From Panorpa germanica (Eukaryota > Arthropoda > Insecta > Mecoptera > Panorpidae): DNA of 64,000 nt. Location: the NCBI GenBank assembly GCA_963678705.1, contig OY783211.1:16072603-16136602 (forward strand). The letters are read 5' to 3'. Shown piece after piece: positions 35,051 to 47,374 of the stretch (the first letter of the stretch is position 1; every line of letters begins with the position of its first letter). The position numbers and the translations under genes are program-made. The notes under the pieces were generated by a model. It worked only from the letters and a program-made list of their open reading frames with translations. It made no database searches and was not told the DNA's origin.

Positions 35051-35635
35051 ATAAATTTTAATAAATTCCGTCAATTTATATTTATCCAATCATAATTCTA
35101 CCAGCTTGAAGATAAATCTTACGAATTATTTGTTGATTAATAAAATAAATTAATTTCTAAGGGTAATATACACTATTCAATAAAAGCTGCACTTGACGTC
35201 ATAACCAGAATTCATTCCTAACGTAAAAGCACCTAATCTCCGTCGCATAGGGTTATATCCCTGCCTCATGGCAGTATACTCCTCCATACATGTAGTTAAC
35301 ACCCTTACTGTAGTACATAATTTTTGATATATTGCAATACATCTTTTGTTATTGTAATTTTATATAAAGCTATTGTTAGTTTCGAAATGTCAAAATCTAT
35401 TTTTATTTATTAACTCTTGTTATCGCAGTTTTTATTATTAGGCGCCTATTATATAGGCAACTATATTTACATCGAAACTAAATAAGTTTTAGATTACATT
35501 CGATTCTTTACGTAGATTGACTAAGTGGTTTGTTTTCATTTTTAATTTTCAACAATGTTATACATGTAATACATAAGTATCTAAATTATAATGTGAGCCT
35601 TATGTGTATCTGTCATAAGATTCATTAACGCAGCA
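35051..35635. other. Gene-free sequence
   Basis: No recognisable feature. Confidence 0.3.
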
Positions 35636-35639
35636 CTGA

Positions 35640-35960
35640 ATTAGTTCGTAGGATGACATATAGATGGTACTATTGACAAATTCATATGATTTTTAGATAG
35701 TACCAACCTTCAAACGATATGTGTCAAAATTTTATGAGTCCGGCCATTACTTTACGAGTAATAGCGGTTTTAGTAACGCTACTTTTATAATTTTCAAAAC
35801 AATAGAAAAATTTGAATTGCGTGTGTTGAGAAAGCATTTGTTCCCTTCACGCTAGGGTCATGAAAATATAAAATTTGTTGTTGATTGGGAATGTGTGTCT
35901 AGTGTGGACGATCCTTTAGGTTTGATTATTCTCGTTGTGTTCGTATCGTTTTAAATCGAG
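35640..35960 (+). mobile_element. Mariner 5'-end and N-terminal remnant
   Basis: GTAGGATGACA..GATTTTTAGATAGTACCAACCTTCAAACGATATGTGTCAAAAT parallels the 17561-17780 remnant in the opposite orientation. About 100 nt on, TTTTCAAAACAATA is followed by a frame reading EKFELRVLRKHLF, similar to mariner transposase N-termini. The usual ATG is ATA and stops follow, so it is inactive. Confidence 0.6.
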
Positions 35961-36339
35961 TACCAAAGCAAACTTTGAACTTAACATAAATGTGACAAAG
36001 TATAATTACGTAAAACTTATGAACGTTATCTTACGTTACTATTGTTTTAATTTATGCATTGTTTGTCTCTTTCTATTTTCTATTGTTTCGTTCAATCTTT
36101 TGTCTCTTTTCAAACATTTTGTTTTTGAATGAAAAAGCAGAAATTTTCAAGTATTGTTAAGAATTTCTTTTGTGTTAAATATTTTTGCTCCATTGTTTTC
36201 TAGAATATAACATAAAAATAAAATTATTTATTTCATTGTTTAACGAAATTTATATTTAAAAAAAACCACTTGTAATAATAATATGTAGCGGCATTATAAA
36301 CATAGTATAAATAAGCAATAATATTGAAATGAGTTATGA

Positions 36340-36720
36340 AATAGTAATAATGGACGACGGGGGTGGGGTAGTACGTAGGGGAAGTGGTTGGGTACGAGAG
36401 GAAGTGAAACGTTTGTGTCGACAGAGGAGGAGTCACTGAAGTCAGACGGTTTCGCGTTCAAAGAAGAAACTGACTGAGAGAACGTAATGGGAATAAATCG
36501 TGCAATGTCAGGTAAATGCAATACCAAAGAGAGGTATTAGAGGGGAAACGGTATACAGAATGAGCAAGAAAGAAATAGAAACGTTGGAGCACATTAGAGA
36601 TACATGCGGAGGTAATGAGAGAACGCAACGAAGGAAAGAGGTGGATGGCGAAAGTACAGAGAAGAAAGGAAGAAGTATAGGATAAAGGAGAGTAGCAGAG
36701 GAGGGAAGCACTAAAGAAAT
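36340..36720 (+). pseudogene. LINE ORF2 C-terminal remnant
   Basis: Purine-rich, higher-GC sequence. The frame at 36500-36685 includes ETVYRMSKKEIETLEHIRD and TCGG. It resembles the Cys/His-containing region (CxxCKxExETxEHIxxxC) at the C-terminus of arthropod LINE ORF2 proteins, with one Cys replaced by Ser. A second AGGAAAGAGGT(A/G)GAT..GAGAAGAAAG unit follows at 36757-36800. The long minus-strand frames here are shadows of this purine bias. Confidence 0.6.
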
Positions 36721-37187
36721 TAAGGAGGTCAAGAAAATGCCTTCTAGAAAGAGACAAGAAAGGAAAGAGGTAGATTGCAGAGGTGCAGAGAAGAAAGAGG
36801 AAGAAAAAGGAAAACGGAAAAAAAGCACGAGGTTTATTATTGTCATTCATTATATGTATAGTAGAATTTATGTAAAAGGGCATAAAACATTAAAAATAAA
36901 CAATACAGTATATGGAATGAGTCGTTGACAAATTTACACTGGATAGGATGTAATTTGGAGAGAGAGGTAGCTTATCGTTAGAGATCAATAACTCAAAAAT
37001 AGATTCATACTTTAAGTTACTTTTTGTAATATTTTTTTAAGAAAAATCCTATATGACTTTCTTAGAAAACACAGTTTTCTCTCAAAAGTAATGTATAACC
37101 GTAAGTATAATACATTCTGTCACGACATGCTACAGAGCGAGATAACGATAGTACAGTTTTAATAGAAAACATTTTTCTTTGTTTATG
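36721..37187. other. Gene-free sequence
   Basis: Purine-rich at the left, then AT-rich. Nothing else was recognised. Confidence 0.3.
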
Positions 37188-37290
37188 ATTTCTCGGGCTT
37201 CCTAGGCACGTAGCCTTTTATTGCCCGTAATAATGTTCTGATTTTTATAATACTTTATATCCAGACAACAAGAATGCTCTTCATTACATT
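37188..37290 (-). mobile_element. LINE 3' end, same family as 63030-63298
   Basis: On the minus strand, GGCAATAAAAGGCTACGTGCCTAGGAAGCCCGAGAAA matches the 3' UTR of the 63-kb LINE fragment, preceded by a matching ATTCTTGTTGTCTGGATA. The GC-richer sequence up to about 37680 may be the upstream body of this copy, but I could not match it. Confidence 0.7.
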
Positions 37291-37689
37291 CGTACAAAGA
37301 CTTATGCCGCTGTGCAAGAAACAGAGGATCAAGAGGAGAGAGACGCAAATAGCAAATAAATCGCCTGTAGATTCAGATAGCACGTATCAAACACGGATCG
37401 TGGCAAACATGGAAGAAAAGGGAAGCGGAAGGGAGGTGTATGCGCTGGTAGCCGTTTATAGTGGCATCTGTATGGTTAACCGTATAAATGTGTTACCGTC
37501 GGAACGTTCAATGACCTTGCTTCGAAGAGCAACACGTTTTCTAAGCTGTTGGAAGCCGATCTCGCTTGTTATCTTCCATTTTTCATAGGATAAATCCAAT
37601 GCGTTTGACGCGAACCATGCAGGACCATGGACACTTATCTCTAGACCGAAATTAGTTAAAGCAAAAGTGCATAACATTATTCTAGCAGC

Positions 37690-39290
37690 AAAATAATGTA
37701 TTTCATTGTTGTCTTATATTTATAGAGACAGCGCGAAAGTGAAAGACACAGAGAGAGAGAGAGAAGATAATAACAGAATTATTGTCATTCTGATTGATAG
37801 GAGTGAGTAATATAAATTACTGCATTTTGAAATAGACTAATTAACAAAACGCCGTATACGTATATGTATATGTATATATCTACTAAGCTAAAAGTATATA
37901 AAAAGTAACAGTCTTTTGTTTTCAATATGACTTATTGGTAATTTTGCATCATCACATGAATATGTTAATTTCACATACATTTTCACATACACATGAAGTA
38001 TTTTCGCCTTTGTCATGTTAACAGAAAAAAAAAATTGTATTCAAATTTGAACAATATAATGTTTTGTATGGAGAGCAAGTGAAAGAGATAGTTATATATA
38101 ATAGAATATTTGTTGAAAAGGGATAGAAATATACTTTTATGTTTACTTTTGTAATGTGTAACAATAGAGTTAAGTTACTGTCGAAAAATATTAGAATACA
38201 AAGCTGTAGCTGTAGCTGGAGTTGGAGTTGGAACTCTAGCGATGGTGAAATGTCGCTCAAGTTTAAAAGGGTTAAGTAGCAGAGCGTCGTAGAACGTACG
38301 TACGAGTATTTCAAATACGTACGTATAACTTTTTAAAAATCTGTATAAAAGATAATTTTTACATATTATGGTAAAAATTATTCTAAAATTATTGTTTACG
38401 TTATATAATCGTGATACACAACAGTGTTATTTAAGGTAGGTGTCCACATCAAACGCACTATGCCACCGTATTTCAGTGATTTTTGGCCGGACGAATACGC
38501 GCTACTACGCTTTGACATATGTGGACATCTGGACGTTTAATTTTAAGTCTTAAATACACGGTAACATCTATAAAATATCGTCGTATACATTTTTGACTAT
38601 CTAGCTTATACCGCAATGTCATGGTAGAACTGTCATCGTATATTTGAAACTATTTAGACGCTCAGATTGGCAGAGAAATATTTGTTTTCAAGAGTACACT
38701 ACCAAATTTATTATACGACACTAATTTTTCAATAGATCCTACGCAAAAAAGTATTTCTCTATATCGATTTGTGTTTCTATTAAAAATAAATAACTGGTGT
38801 AACTACACGTCAAATATATTTGCTTCTCATTCACTCTCATTACAAATGATTCGAACTTAGATTGAATTTGAAACATTTAATCGTCTTCAAATTTTCAGGA
38901 TAATTAGAGAATGATATTCTTTATAATTATACTCTTTATAACATTCTACCGATAGCATGATAACTACCTTAATTGAAGGCAACATCTTTTTATTAGTATC
39001 GTGTAAATGAGGCTTTTTATTATAGTGAATTAACTCATATATATTTTCCTATACATATACATATATATCAAGAGTACATACATAATACAATTTTCCGAAT
39101 ATAATATTAATATTACATATGAAAAGTTGAAAATTTCAAAGCTTAAATATAATTCGTAGTTAGTCAAACAAAAGGTCTTTTATTGCACTAGTTCTGTATA
39201 GTCGCATAGTATAGTTACAGTGTAGTTACAATGAGGAGCCCACGTATACTATTGTAGTTACAGCAAATAAAATTACCAAGCAGATAATCT
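37690..39290. other. Gene-free sequence with simple repeats
   Basis: It contains (GA)n at 37750-37765 and a (GCTGTA)n/GGAGTT run at 38205-38235. A short inverted-repeat unit at 38441-38527 has TGTCCACAT / ATGTGGACA ends and a CG-rich centre; it may be a small MITE. No coding region is seen. Confidence 0.4.
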
Positions 39291-39339
39291 GCTATCAAAG
39301 TATAAATAAAAAAGATGTGCCGACGTACCGTGGACCACG

Positions 39340-39360
39340 GTCTAGTGTGTGTGTGTGTGT
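39340..39360 (+). repeat. (GT)n microsatellite in a GC-richer patch
   Basis: A GT run sits within 39310-39470, a locally CG-rich patch (CACGCGTGTCGCGCGAGTGG). The patch could be promoter-like, but no exon is attached. Confidence 0.6.
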
Positions 39361-39474
39361 CGGTATCAAACCGCATGAACGTGTGTTGCACGCGTGTCGC
39401 GCGAGTGGAGTAGAGGGGGTCTCATCGGATCAGAAAGGAAGGGGTAAGGAAAAGGATGGCATGGTACCTTAGCT

Positions 39475-41736
39475 AAAGGGAGATGCATCAAATATTTTGT
39501 GAATAGATTGTAAAATATTTCATATTAGTAATAATTTCAGTGTGTAACTTCCACTATCTTCATTATATGTATAAATAAAAAAGAGATTTTAATATTATTA
39601 ATTTTTATAATATTTAATGATTAATTTTGTAGATATTTTATTTAGTGTACTATGTTGCAAACCAGTTTTTCTTTCTCTAATGCCATATATCATTTTCTAA
39701 TGCTGTTGCTATACATGCGTCTACGAATATTTGTGCTTTTGCCGAATGTTTGAGGGTGATTGTTCGTAGACATGTTTTTAATATATGGCAAATATTCAAC
39801 ACCATAACATTCGTCTAAAGTTTTGTAATTTATTTACTACAGTATTCATTTGTTTTTAAGGTAATAACAAGCATACAGTAGTCGTCAACGCATAAATACT
39901 TGCACATGCCACAAAATATAAAATCAACTATGTTGTGCAAGCTAACATATGGCTAGTGACAAGCTTATCTTAAGACTGTTTCTTCAATATGCTCCTATGG
40001 TCTCAATTTTTTTTAAGAAAGTTGTGTCTTCAGTTTGACCTAGGCCTACAAGTATCTATTGTCCTCGGAGATCAAACCCGAACCCAACGGATACCTCGAT
40101 TTATTAACACATATTCATCAATACAAATAAAATGATTATACATATGTAATCAAGTGTGACAATGATGCAGCTATAAGAAAAAAAGAGAAAGATTATATTT
40201 TATTATTTCTATAACAGATAGATGCATATATTAATTTGTGCATTGTCCCATTGTTAGATATATAGATATATATTTATATATATTGTATGTCATAAATGAA
40301 ACAAGATGGCGGCTTTTAGTGAAGAGTGAGAGGAGGAGTGTTGAGGGAGGGGGTATACCATTTTGTATTGTATCTATTGTTTTCGTCATTGCTATTGTTC
40401 TAAATCAAATTAAAATCATATCATGTATTATATTCGTTAAACAATGTATACATAGGAGAAGATGCAGTGTTAAAAAACTGATAAAGATTATACAACGTCC
40501 GTATTAAGTGATGGTATTCCAGAGGGGTGAGAGAGGGGGAAAGTGAGAGGGTTGCTACTGGTGGGGGAAAGCTTCAAAGCTTAAGGAGATTAAAGATTCA
40601 TAGTGTATTGAAATTTTTCTAAAAATTGAAATAAAAATAAATTGTTCTGTAGTTAATATAATTGAATGTTAAGAAATGTGTCACGTTTTATATTTTATTT
40701 AAGCATGCTACCATTCTAAGCACACACGCTACAACCTACAGCTGTAGATTGTTTTGGGAGATGAAACTGAATTTTTGTTTGTTTCAAATGCTCCTTCCCA
40801 GTAAACAATTTGGTAAAATGTCATGTTTTGTCACGTCCTTATCACTATTGTATTTCGATTTCATTTGTATTCCGACAGATGAAGTGGTTTCGCTATTTGT
40901 AGCTGATAACATAGACATTTCATATGAACGACTGTGAGAAACTGACATGTAAATTTTTCAGAATTTGTCATGAATTCTTTCATGACAAAGAAATCATACG
41001 CATCTTTAATACCATGGAAAAGTGGCTCCAAATTGTTTACTGAGGGTGGATAGCTATAGCAACACCCTTTATAAACCCCCCACCCCCTTCATATATTCAC
41101 ATATCACGAATAACTATAGATAGTGTTTAATTAATAACCCAATAAATCAAATCCGTAAACGTATGCATCAACGAGATAATCGTCGAATTGTCGCTTTGGC
41201 TTGACACATCATTTTACGCCCCTGTGTTTAGAAATTATTAACATCTTCTATGATTTCTAAACCATTCCTTTCATAAATTTGTGTGAAAATCTTAAAGAAA
41301 TGACCAAATTGGTATGAGAGATCAAAAGAAAAGCTATTGTGTATCAAAAAACCTTGAAAATAGTTAAATTATCTTTATAATTTAATTTGAGGGCGCCTGA
41401 CATCTTTATTAATAAACTGTATAATAAATAAGTTTTGAATTTTTTGTCAGTCAAGTGTCAGTCATTTAAATTACGTCACATGCAGAGAAAAAATCAAGAA
41501 ATTTGTGTAACGTGATATTTGTTATGGATGACATATAATGTAAAATATTAAAACTGGTAAGTAGGAGTCACTATATAAAAAGGGAAGTGGGGGAGGGGGG
41601 GGGGTTTAGTAGTTGTTGGTTAGTACTTGAATGTGATTGCTTTTGTTCAAGACTGGGTCAGAAAATCATGATATTTATATACGGAAATTTTAATTGCAAA
41701 ATGTAAATTAATAAAATGTATCTAGTTATTGTTATT
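39475..41736. other. Gene-free sequence
   Basis: G-rich runs occur at about 40505-40570 and 41583-41610 (a poly-G tract that could form a quadruplex). At about 41508-41530 ACGTGATATTTGTTATGGATGACA resembles one end of the 33-kb TIR fragment. The frames at 40238 and 40662 show no coding motif. Confidence 0.35.
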
Positions 41737-42133
41737 GGCGGCCTTAACCATTGCGAGGCCCCGGAGCGGCAAATCTTTGCGAGGCTCTTGTTCTGCAATT
41801 CATGTATATTGAAAATAAGTATTTTTGATGATGATTGACGAGAAATAAAAAACTTATAAATTTAAAAAATCCCAGATAGAAAATGAACCTTAGAATTGGT
41901 TTATAGCAAGCTAGCATATGTTAATCCTACACTGCATAAACCTTGAAAAATAAAATTAGTTTGTGGCAAGCGAGGTAGTGTGAACTTTGTAATGCAAGAC
42001 AATTTTCTACCGGGGATCTGCAGGATTTTAAAATTTTATATTGAAAGATTTATAAAAGATTATATATAGATTAAAATACAAATATAGTTATGACTTTTTC
42101 TACTTTGGTTGTTGCGCGAGGGTGCAATGCCCC
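41737..42133 (+). mobile_element. GGCGGCC-type MITE, copy 2, split by a nested insertion
   Basis: The left end, GGCGGCCTTAACCATTGCGAGG, and the body AAGTATTTTTGATGATGATTGACGAG match 62232-62569. The right part (TTTTTCTACTTTGGTTGTTGCGCGAGGGTGCAATGCCCC, from about 42096) matches that copy's far end. The middle is replaced by the element at 41869-42016 plus unmatched AT-rich sequence. Confidence 0.7.
41869..42016 (+). mobile_element. Short TIR element nested in the MITE
   Basis: The ends ATCCCAGATAGAAAAT and ATTTTCTACCGGGGAT are inverted repeats. The interior has GCAAGCTAGC-like units (TTTATAGCAAGCTAGCAT; TTGTGGCAAGCGAGG). Related units (CCCAGGTAGAAAATTG, GAGCTTGCTACAAACCAGTTTCAAGGTTCA) are seen at 56305-56500, so the family recurs. 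Confidence 0.6.
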
Positions 42134-42735
42134 AGACCGCATTCTCTGTGTATGGGTTACACCATTGCTTATTTAATATTATATATGACATTATCAAAAA
42201 ACAAAATTTAGATGCAGGTAAACATTTGAGCTTAACTCTCCAAATGTGTGAATATCTCTTATGATAACATATAACTTTTTTACCCTTATTTACTGATTCT
42301 GCACCGTTCACATAACTTCCAGTACATGTATTATTATGATTGCCTAGGCTAACATAATGCCTACTGCCTACCTAAACCTAATCTATATTCAATTTATTTT
42401 CACTGCTTTTCTTTGCCTCTCTCCCTTTGTGTACATAGATATATACTTATTTTCATTTACAAAGAAAAACCTCATTCCTTTTTTTTATTTCTTTTGTAAC
42501 AATTCTTAAATACAAGAACGATGCTTTGCGTCGCGATTCTTTTTGTAAAACGACGCCTTTTGTTACTTAGAAAAATGCTTACACTATAAAAAAACATATA
42601 CACAATTCTTGAAAAGGAATCATAACGTATATCCAAAGAAACAGGTTTCAAATCTTAAGGAAGATAAGTCTATGAGTACGAGTATCTTTTATAATATTAA
42701 TGGAAAATTCTTATAGGAGAATGTGTGGCGGACAG
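42134..42735. other. Gene-free sequence
   Basis: No feature was recognised. Confidence 0.3.
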
Positions 42736-42741
42736 GGATAC

Positions 42742-43018
42742 TTAAGAGAAAAAGACATAAAAAACATGAGAAGGATTGCCAGATTCAGATTGGGAAACGG
42801 GTGGAAAGGAAACAGATACTGGGCAAATAGCGAGAAAAGAATGTGCGTAGTTTTTATATGAGAAAAAAGTAATAAGCGAAATGAATATTGGCCAGTTATT
42901 AAAGGGAGTCAGTGAAGGGAAGAGGTGGATGACGGAGATAGAGAAAAGAAACGAGGAAAGAGAAAGAATGACAGAGCAGAAACAGGAGAGATAGTAGCAA
43001 CAGAAGCGAAGCAGTCAG
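42742..43018 (+). pseudogene. LINE ORF2 C-terminal remnant (RFRLGN...NRYW)
   Basis: The frame from about 42742 to the stop at 42859-42861 reads REKDIKNMRRIARFRLGNGW and then KGNRYWANSEKRMC. This matches the RFR(L/M)GNxxxGNRYWxxxExxxC region near the C-terminus of arthropod LINE ORF2 proteins. After the stop the purine-rich sequence continues decayed up to the family A copy at 43021. Confidence 0.65.
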
Positions 43019-43020
43019 CA

Positions 43021-43659
43021 GGCTTGTGTCCTCATTTTTTAGTGGTCGATTTTTCAATTGTTGATTGAAATTGATGTTAATAAATGTGTATTGGCGTGTC
43101 TATTTTATTAAATATCTAAATGTTGGCGGAGATATAGCAATTAAAAGTTTGAATTGTAGTTTTAGCGCTAGAAATGGTCTGCCATATTTGTATGACATGA
43201 AATGCATTTTAACGTCAGTTATTTGTTGAGTACGTCAGTGCTGTGGTAATGTTCTGTAGCTATTGGTAGTCAAATAATCAAGTCAAATCAAAGAATAATA
43301 AGTTTTTATTTTATTTGACCCTCCTAAGGCAGACATAATATTGAAATTTGATTGTTCCTTGTAATAGCAGTAAATAATATTTGATATTTTGATATATAAG
43401 TACATACAGCAGAGATTTATGACCTGTAAGGTTGGTAACCTTACACAAGGATTGTGATGTCACATGCACTTGGTACATGCAATGTGTACAACTTTGAATC
43501 CCTTTAATAATTAAAGAGACAAAATGACTTTTTTAATTGTTAATATCTCTTAACATATAAGGAGTTATTAAAAAATAATTGAACATTTGAGGTTCTAGTA
43601 ACCAACTTTATCAATATATAGTACACTTTTATAGAAATTAAGACATAGGACACAAGTCC
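43021..43659 (+). repeat. Repeat family A, copy 2 (639 bp, TIR-like ends)
   Basis: It begins GGCTTGTGTCCT and ends AGGACACAAGTCC, an imperfect TIR. The body matches 49592-50197 inverted almost along its length, and 20423-20831 over parts. It has no coding frame. It is probably a non-autonomous DNA transposon. Confidence 0.8.
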
Positions 43660-45028
43660 ATTTTAAATATTTTTTTCGTTTGGAAGGAGTGAGAATGTTT
43701 AGATTTAATAAGTTTCAAAATTGAATTAAGCACAATGATATGTTAATAAATAAGGTAAGGCACAAGAATGTAGTGCCAAATGGAAAAAGCATTAAAAATA
43801 AAATAATAATAATAATATACACAGGGTTCCAGTGGGGAATTTTCAAATTTCATACAGTTTCAAATGGTAAATAGACACACATATTGCAAGAACAGCGCAG
43901 GTCTAACTTGCTCCATGTTTTTCTAAAATATCACATTCTTAAATTTGTGTTAATTTGTTAATACACATATTTTATTCAACCAAAATAATTTTTTCTTTAT
44001 TTATTACATTTTAGGATTTATTTTTCTATATTTCTGTATTCTCCAACTTGTACAAAAATTCGTACTCCGTATGGAAAATTTAATTGTATATATAGTAACA
44101 ATCCCAGGTACAAAATTGTCTTACACTTATACAAGATTCATATTTGTTAGCTCGCCACATGGGTTATTTTCTATTTGTAGTTTTATATTTACTAGTTACA
44201 ACAAAGTTCTACAGTTCTACAAAGGATTCTGTCTTTTAATGATCGGAAATCGGTAGCACATACTATAATAGAAATGATACTCTTATACCTTCCTAGCGTT
44301 TTAAAGATTGATTAAACGATATGAATGTCGCATTGGTTTGGACCACGCACAAGGCTTTAGTTTCATGACAGTAGCACCTAAACATGCTTTGAACCTACCC
44401 CACGATATTCCATATACCAGACTTCGTCTAATTGTATTGTATATTAAAATCTTATCTTTTAACATATGTATTAACTTTTTAACTTAGCATTATGTTTCCT
44501 TTTAGGGGCGAGTAGATTATTTATTTACTGATAGCATGCTTAAGGCATGAAGGGTGCTCTCATTGCTCACTACACCATATTTTTATGGTTTAAGGGTGTC
44601 GGATTTTATTAGATTATATTATATAGTATAGTAAAGCTGTCAGAATTAGGGGATGATTTTTTTTTTACACCTAATGTATTTTTATTTCTATGGGGATGAT
44701 ATTTTTATTTATTTTTTAACAATAGGAAGGGTGTTGGAATAATATTACTAGTTGTAACGCTATATGTGTGATACTATACTATGTTAGTTTAATTGTTAGA
44801 AACTTAATAATGTGTGAATTATTTGAATTTAACAAAATTATCGGTTGCGCTTAGTTTTTTATTTTTTAGAATGTTGTGAATTTTTATTTTTTGAATATTA
44901 TTATTCTAATTTGTTTCTATTTCTCATGCCAAATCAATTATCACAATTGTCTATGCGAGTTGGGTAGTTCCAATAAATAATCAGTAAATTTATAAAAAAA
45001 AACTGTGTTCATAATTTGTTGTTAAAAC
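43660..45028. other. Intergenic sequence
   Basis: AT-rich, with T-runs. No coding frame has character; the 44071-44256 frame lacks motifs. The right edge may contain the end of the transcript of the 45.7-kb gene. Confidence 0.35.
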
Positions 45029-45034
45029 TTTATT
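45029..45034 (-). terminator. Candidate poly(A) signal of the 45.7-47.2 kb gene
   Basis: AATAAA on the minus strand lies about 660 nt past the stop. The intervening DNA is AT-rich and non-coding, as expected of a 3' UTR. Earlier hexamers also exist, so this is one option. Confidence 0.3.
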
Positions 45035-45697
45035 ACAGCAAAAATACAAAATGTGAATACATTTTTATGTAATTTAAATTTATCGCAAACATTCCAAAAT
45101 GTTAATAAATGAAAGGTATAGTAAGATATCACAATTCATAAAATTTTAAAATAAAAATATAAATTATTATAACAATAATAATAAACTCTAATATAAGTTT
45201 AAATATATGAAAAAATCTTAATTAATAGATTAACAATTAATTATTTTACGTTAATCAATAAATAATACCATGGTAAAAAAGTTTTATTTTTAAAATAAAT
45301 TGATAATAAATTAATTTTAAATATTAATAAAAATTAATAATATTTTAAAATTATTATTTTTGTGAATATTATTATTCACGTTATAATACTTAATTGCTAA
45401 AGATTCAAAAATGTATTTTTCTAAGAGAAAACGTTACAACACTAATTAACTATTAAGAAACATCTGTAATTATTACAGAATAAATAGTGGTCCACATATT
45501 GAAAAAAAAACTGAGGAAAAAATAATTTTTGAAAAAGTTTGACCGAATGCCAAGTTTTAAAAACAAGAAATTATTGGAAGATTCTTCCAAACGTATTTTA
45601 AAAATCAATCTTACAAATATCTCTCTCATAGTCCGGGTCTCATAAGCAATGGTCAGCATATTGGTGTCCTAGTGGTATGTTTAAGAATTGGTCACTT

Positions 45698-47205
45698 TTA
45701 TTTTTGAACCATGACATAACCGCATTTATGACAAGGTTCTGCTACTGGTAGGTCTGGGGAGGATCTCACTTCTTCAGTCCGGTCGTATTGAGGTTTGCTC
45801 TTAAAGGACTCTTGATTAGATAGCCCTGATTCGCTTGTCTTTGAAGCCTCCGGCAGTGGAGTACTGGTGAAGAAACCGCCGAATGGTTTAACGTTGGATC
45901 CTAGATCCAAAATGTTGCGGTTTTCGTGCATGATCACAGGTTTCTCGTTCTTAAAACGAAGCTGAAAAATAACGTCATTGTAAATTTAGTTAGCATAACC
46001 TAAAGTCGCAAATTTTGATTGAGACAGTCCCGTTTTAAGGTTAGCTATCATATTCATTCATTCAATTCATAATTAGTAATACTTACTTTCATGAAGCTAT
46101 CATCAGGTCTGGTGTAATATGAGCAATGAGAGCTCAATCCAGAGAAAGAAGACACTCCAGAAGTTTCGCTCTCTGCTGGAGATAAAGTCTCTGTGGTATC
46201 AAGATCCTCATCTTCTTGCAAAATGGGTGCACCATAAAGACTATGGCTCGCGTAAACAGCACTTTTATTATTCTGATTACCTCCTTGGCTGCTTACTTTC
46301 TTCGCCTGTGGTTTTGCAGATTGCGGTTCATACGAAGTAGATCGACCATTTCCAAATACTGTATAATTCCCATATGGGCTATTTAAGCCGGTATTTTTTG
46401 AGTAATAGGAGAAACCTTCATCATTGGTATTAGTTGAGAATGATGGAAGAGAAGTTGCAGTTTTTGGATAGTCAAAATTATTTCTTCCCAAATCTCCACT
46501 TGTTTGATATACGTTGTTGTTTCTTGGGAATCCTGGGGCACCAGGGGCACCTGGGGAATCAGATTGAACGTCATTATTTAGAGGTTGAGAATAACCAGCT
46601 GCCGAATAACCACTTGTAGCTTTATCCATCGTATACCCGGCTGAATTTCCGCCAAAAGGCGAATAAGTTGCATACTCGTTATAAACTCTACTATAAGCTC
46701 TGCTTGATGAGTAATCACTTCTGGTAAACGATCCATTTGTGGTAGCATGTTCACCGCTTGAAGTATTGAAACCACCATTTGATCCATAGTCACTTTTGTT
46801 GGCAGAAAAAGCTCTGTTTGTAGCATACTCATTGTTGGCTTTAACATAACTTCTGTTAAAATAGTTAGTGGAGCTTTTTGAAGAGTAAGATGCTTCTGAC
46901 GCTGTATACTGATTTGTGCTATTCATGAAAGAGGCACTGTTTCCTACATATCCGTTATTGGTTTGTGGATAAGGTGTGCTTGTTGAATAATCAGTATTGT
47001 TTCGCACAAACATTGGATAGCGTTCACTAAGCAAATGGTCTGTGGGAATAATTGGACGCGCTAAGTCACCCATGTTGGTGGTACCTCCTGTGATAGCTCG
47101 AGCTGTAAAATATTCGGGTCTTCTTCCTTGAGATGCTGGCCAATTATTTAGATTATGATTTGATTGACTTTCATCAAGGTTCAGCTGTGCCAGATGAAAC
47201 GACAT
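45698..47205 (-). CDS. Ser/Tyr/Asn-rich low-complexity protein with C-terminal CxxC
   Basis: Two exons are inferred: 47205-46087 and 45961-45698, joined in phase 0 with donor AAA|GTAAGT and acceptor TTTTTCAG, giving 460 aa. It begins MSFHLAQLNLDESQSNHNLN. Residues about 60-320 are low-complexity and rich in Ser, Tyr, Asn and Gly. Recurring units resemble NEYAT, SDYSS and GYSAAGYS, and there is one PGAPGAPGFP run; this composition is typical of disordered, condensate-forming proteins. A more conserved-looking part follows: LYGAPILQEDEDLDTTETLS, SGVSSFSGLSSHCSYYTRPD, then across the splice LRFKNEKPVIMHENRNILDL. It ends CHKCGYVMVQK, half of a zinc-binding pair. ATG follows TTCTAG directly, so an upstream non-coding exon is likely. 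I do not recognise the family. An RNA-binding or developmental regulator is possible but unproven. Confidence 0.8.
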
Positions 47206-47374
47206 CTAGAATTATATAATTAATTAGGAAATTCTTTATTAGAATGTCATTTTAAAACATGTTACATGTCAATGGTGAATTGTTTTCTTTGAATATTCTA
47301 ATGTATATTGCTAGACAACACTGTTTAAAGCCTTTTTTTCTCCACCCAACATTAGTAGTTCTAATAGTCTAATC

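Noticed and set aside
36233..36883. Long minus-strand open frames (up to 141 codons)
   Set aside because: They are Ser/Phe/Leu-rich shadows of the purine-rich LINE remnant on the plus strand, with no motifs.
40040..40100. GGTTTGATCTCC on the minus strand as a tRNA B box
   Set aside because: No A box at a proper distance and no cloverleaf; probably chance.
46119..46847. Additional frames on both strands inside the 45.7-47.2 kb gene
   Set aside because: They overlap the long coding exon in other frames, and the low-complexity composition keeps other frames open.
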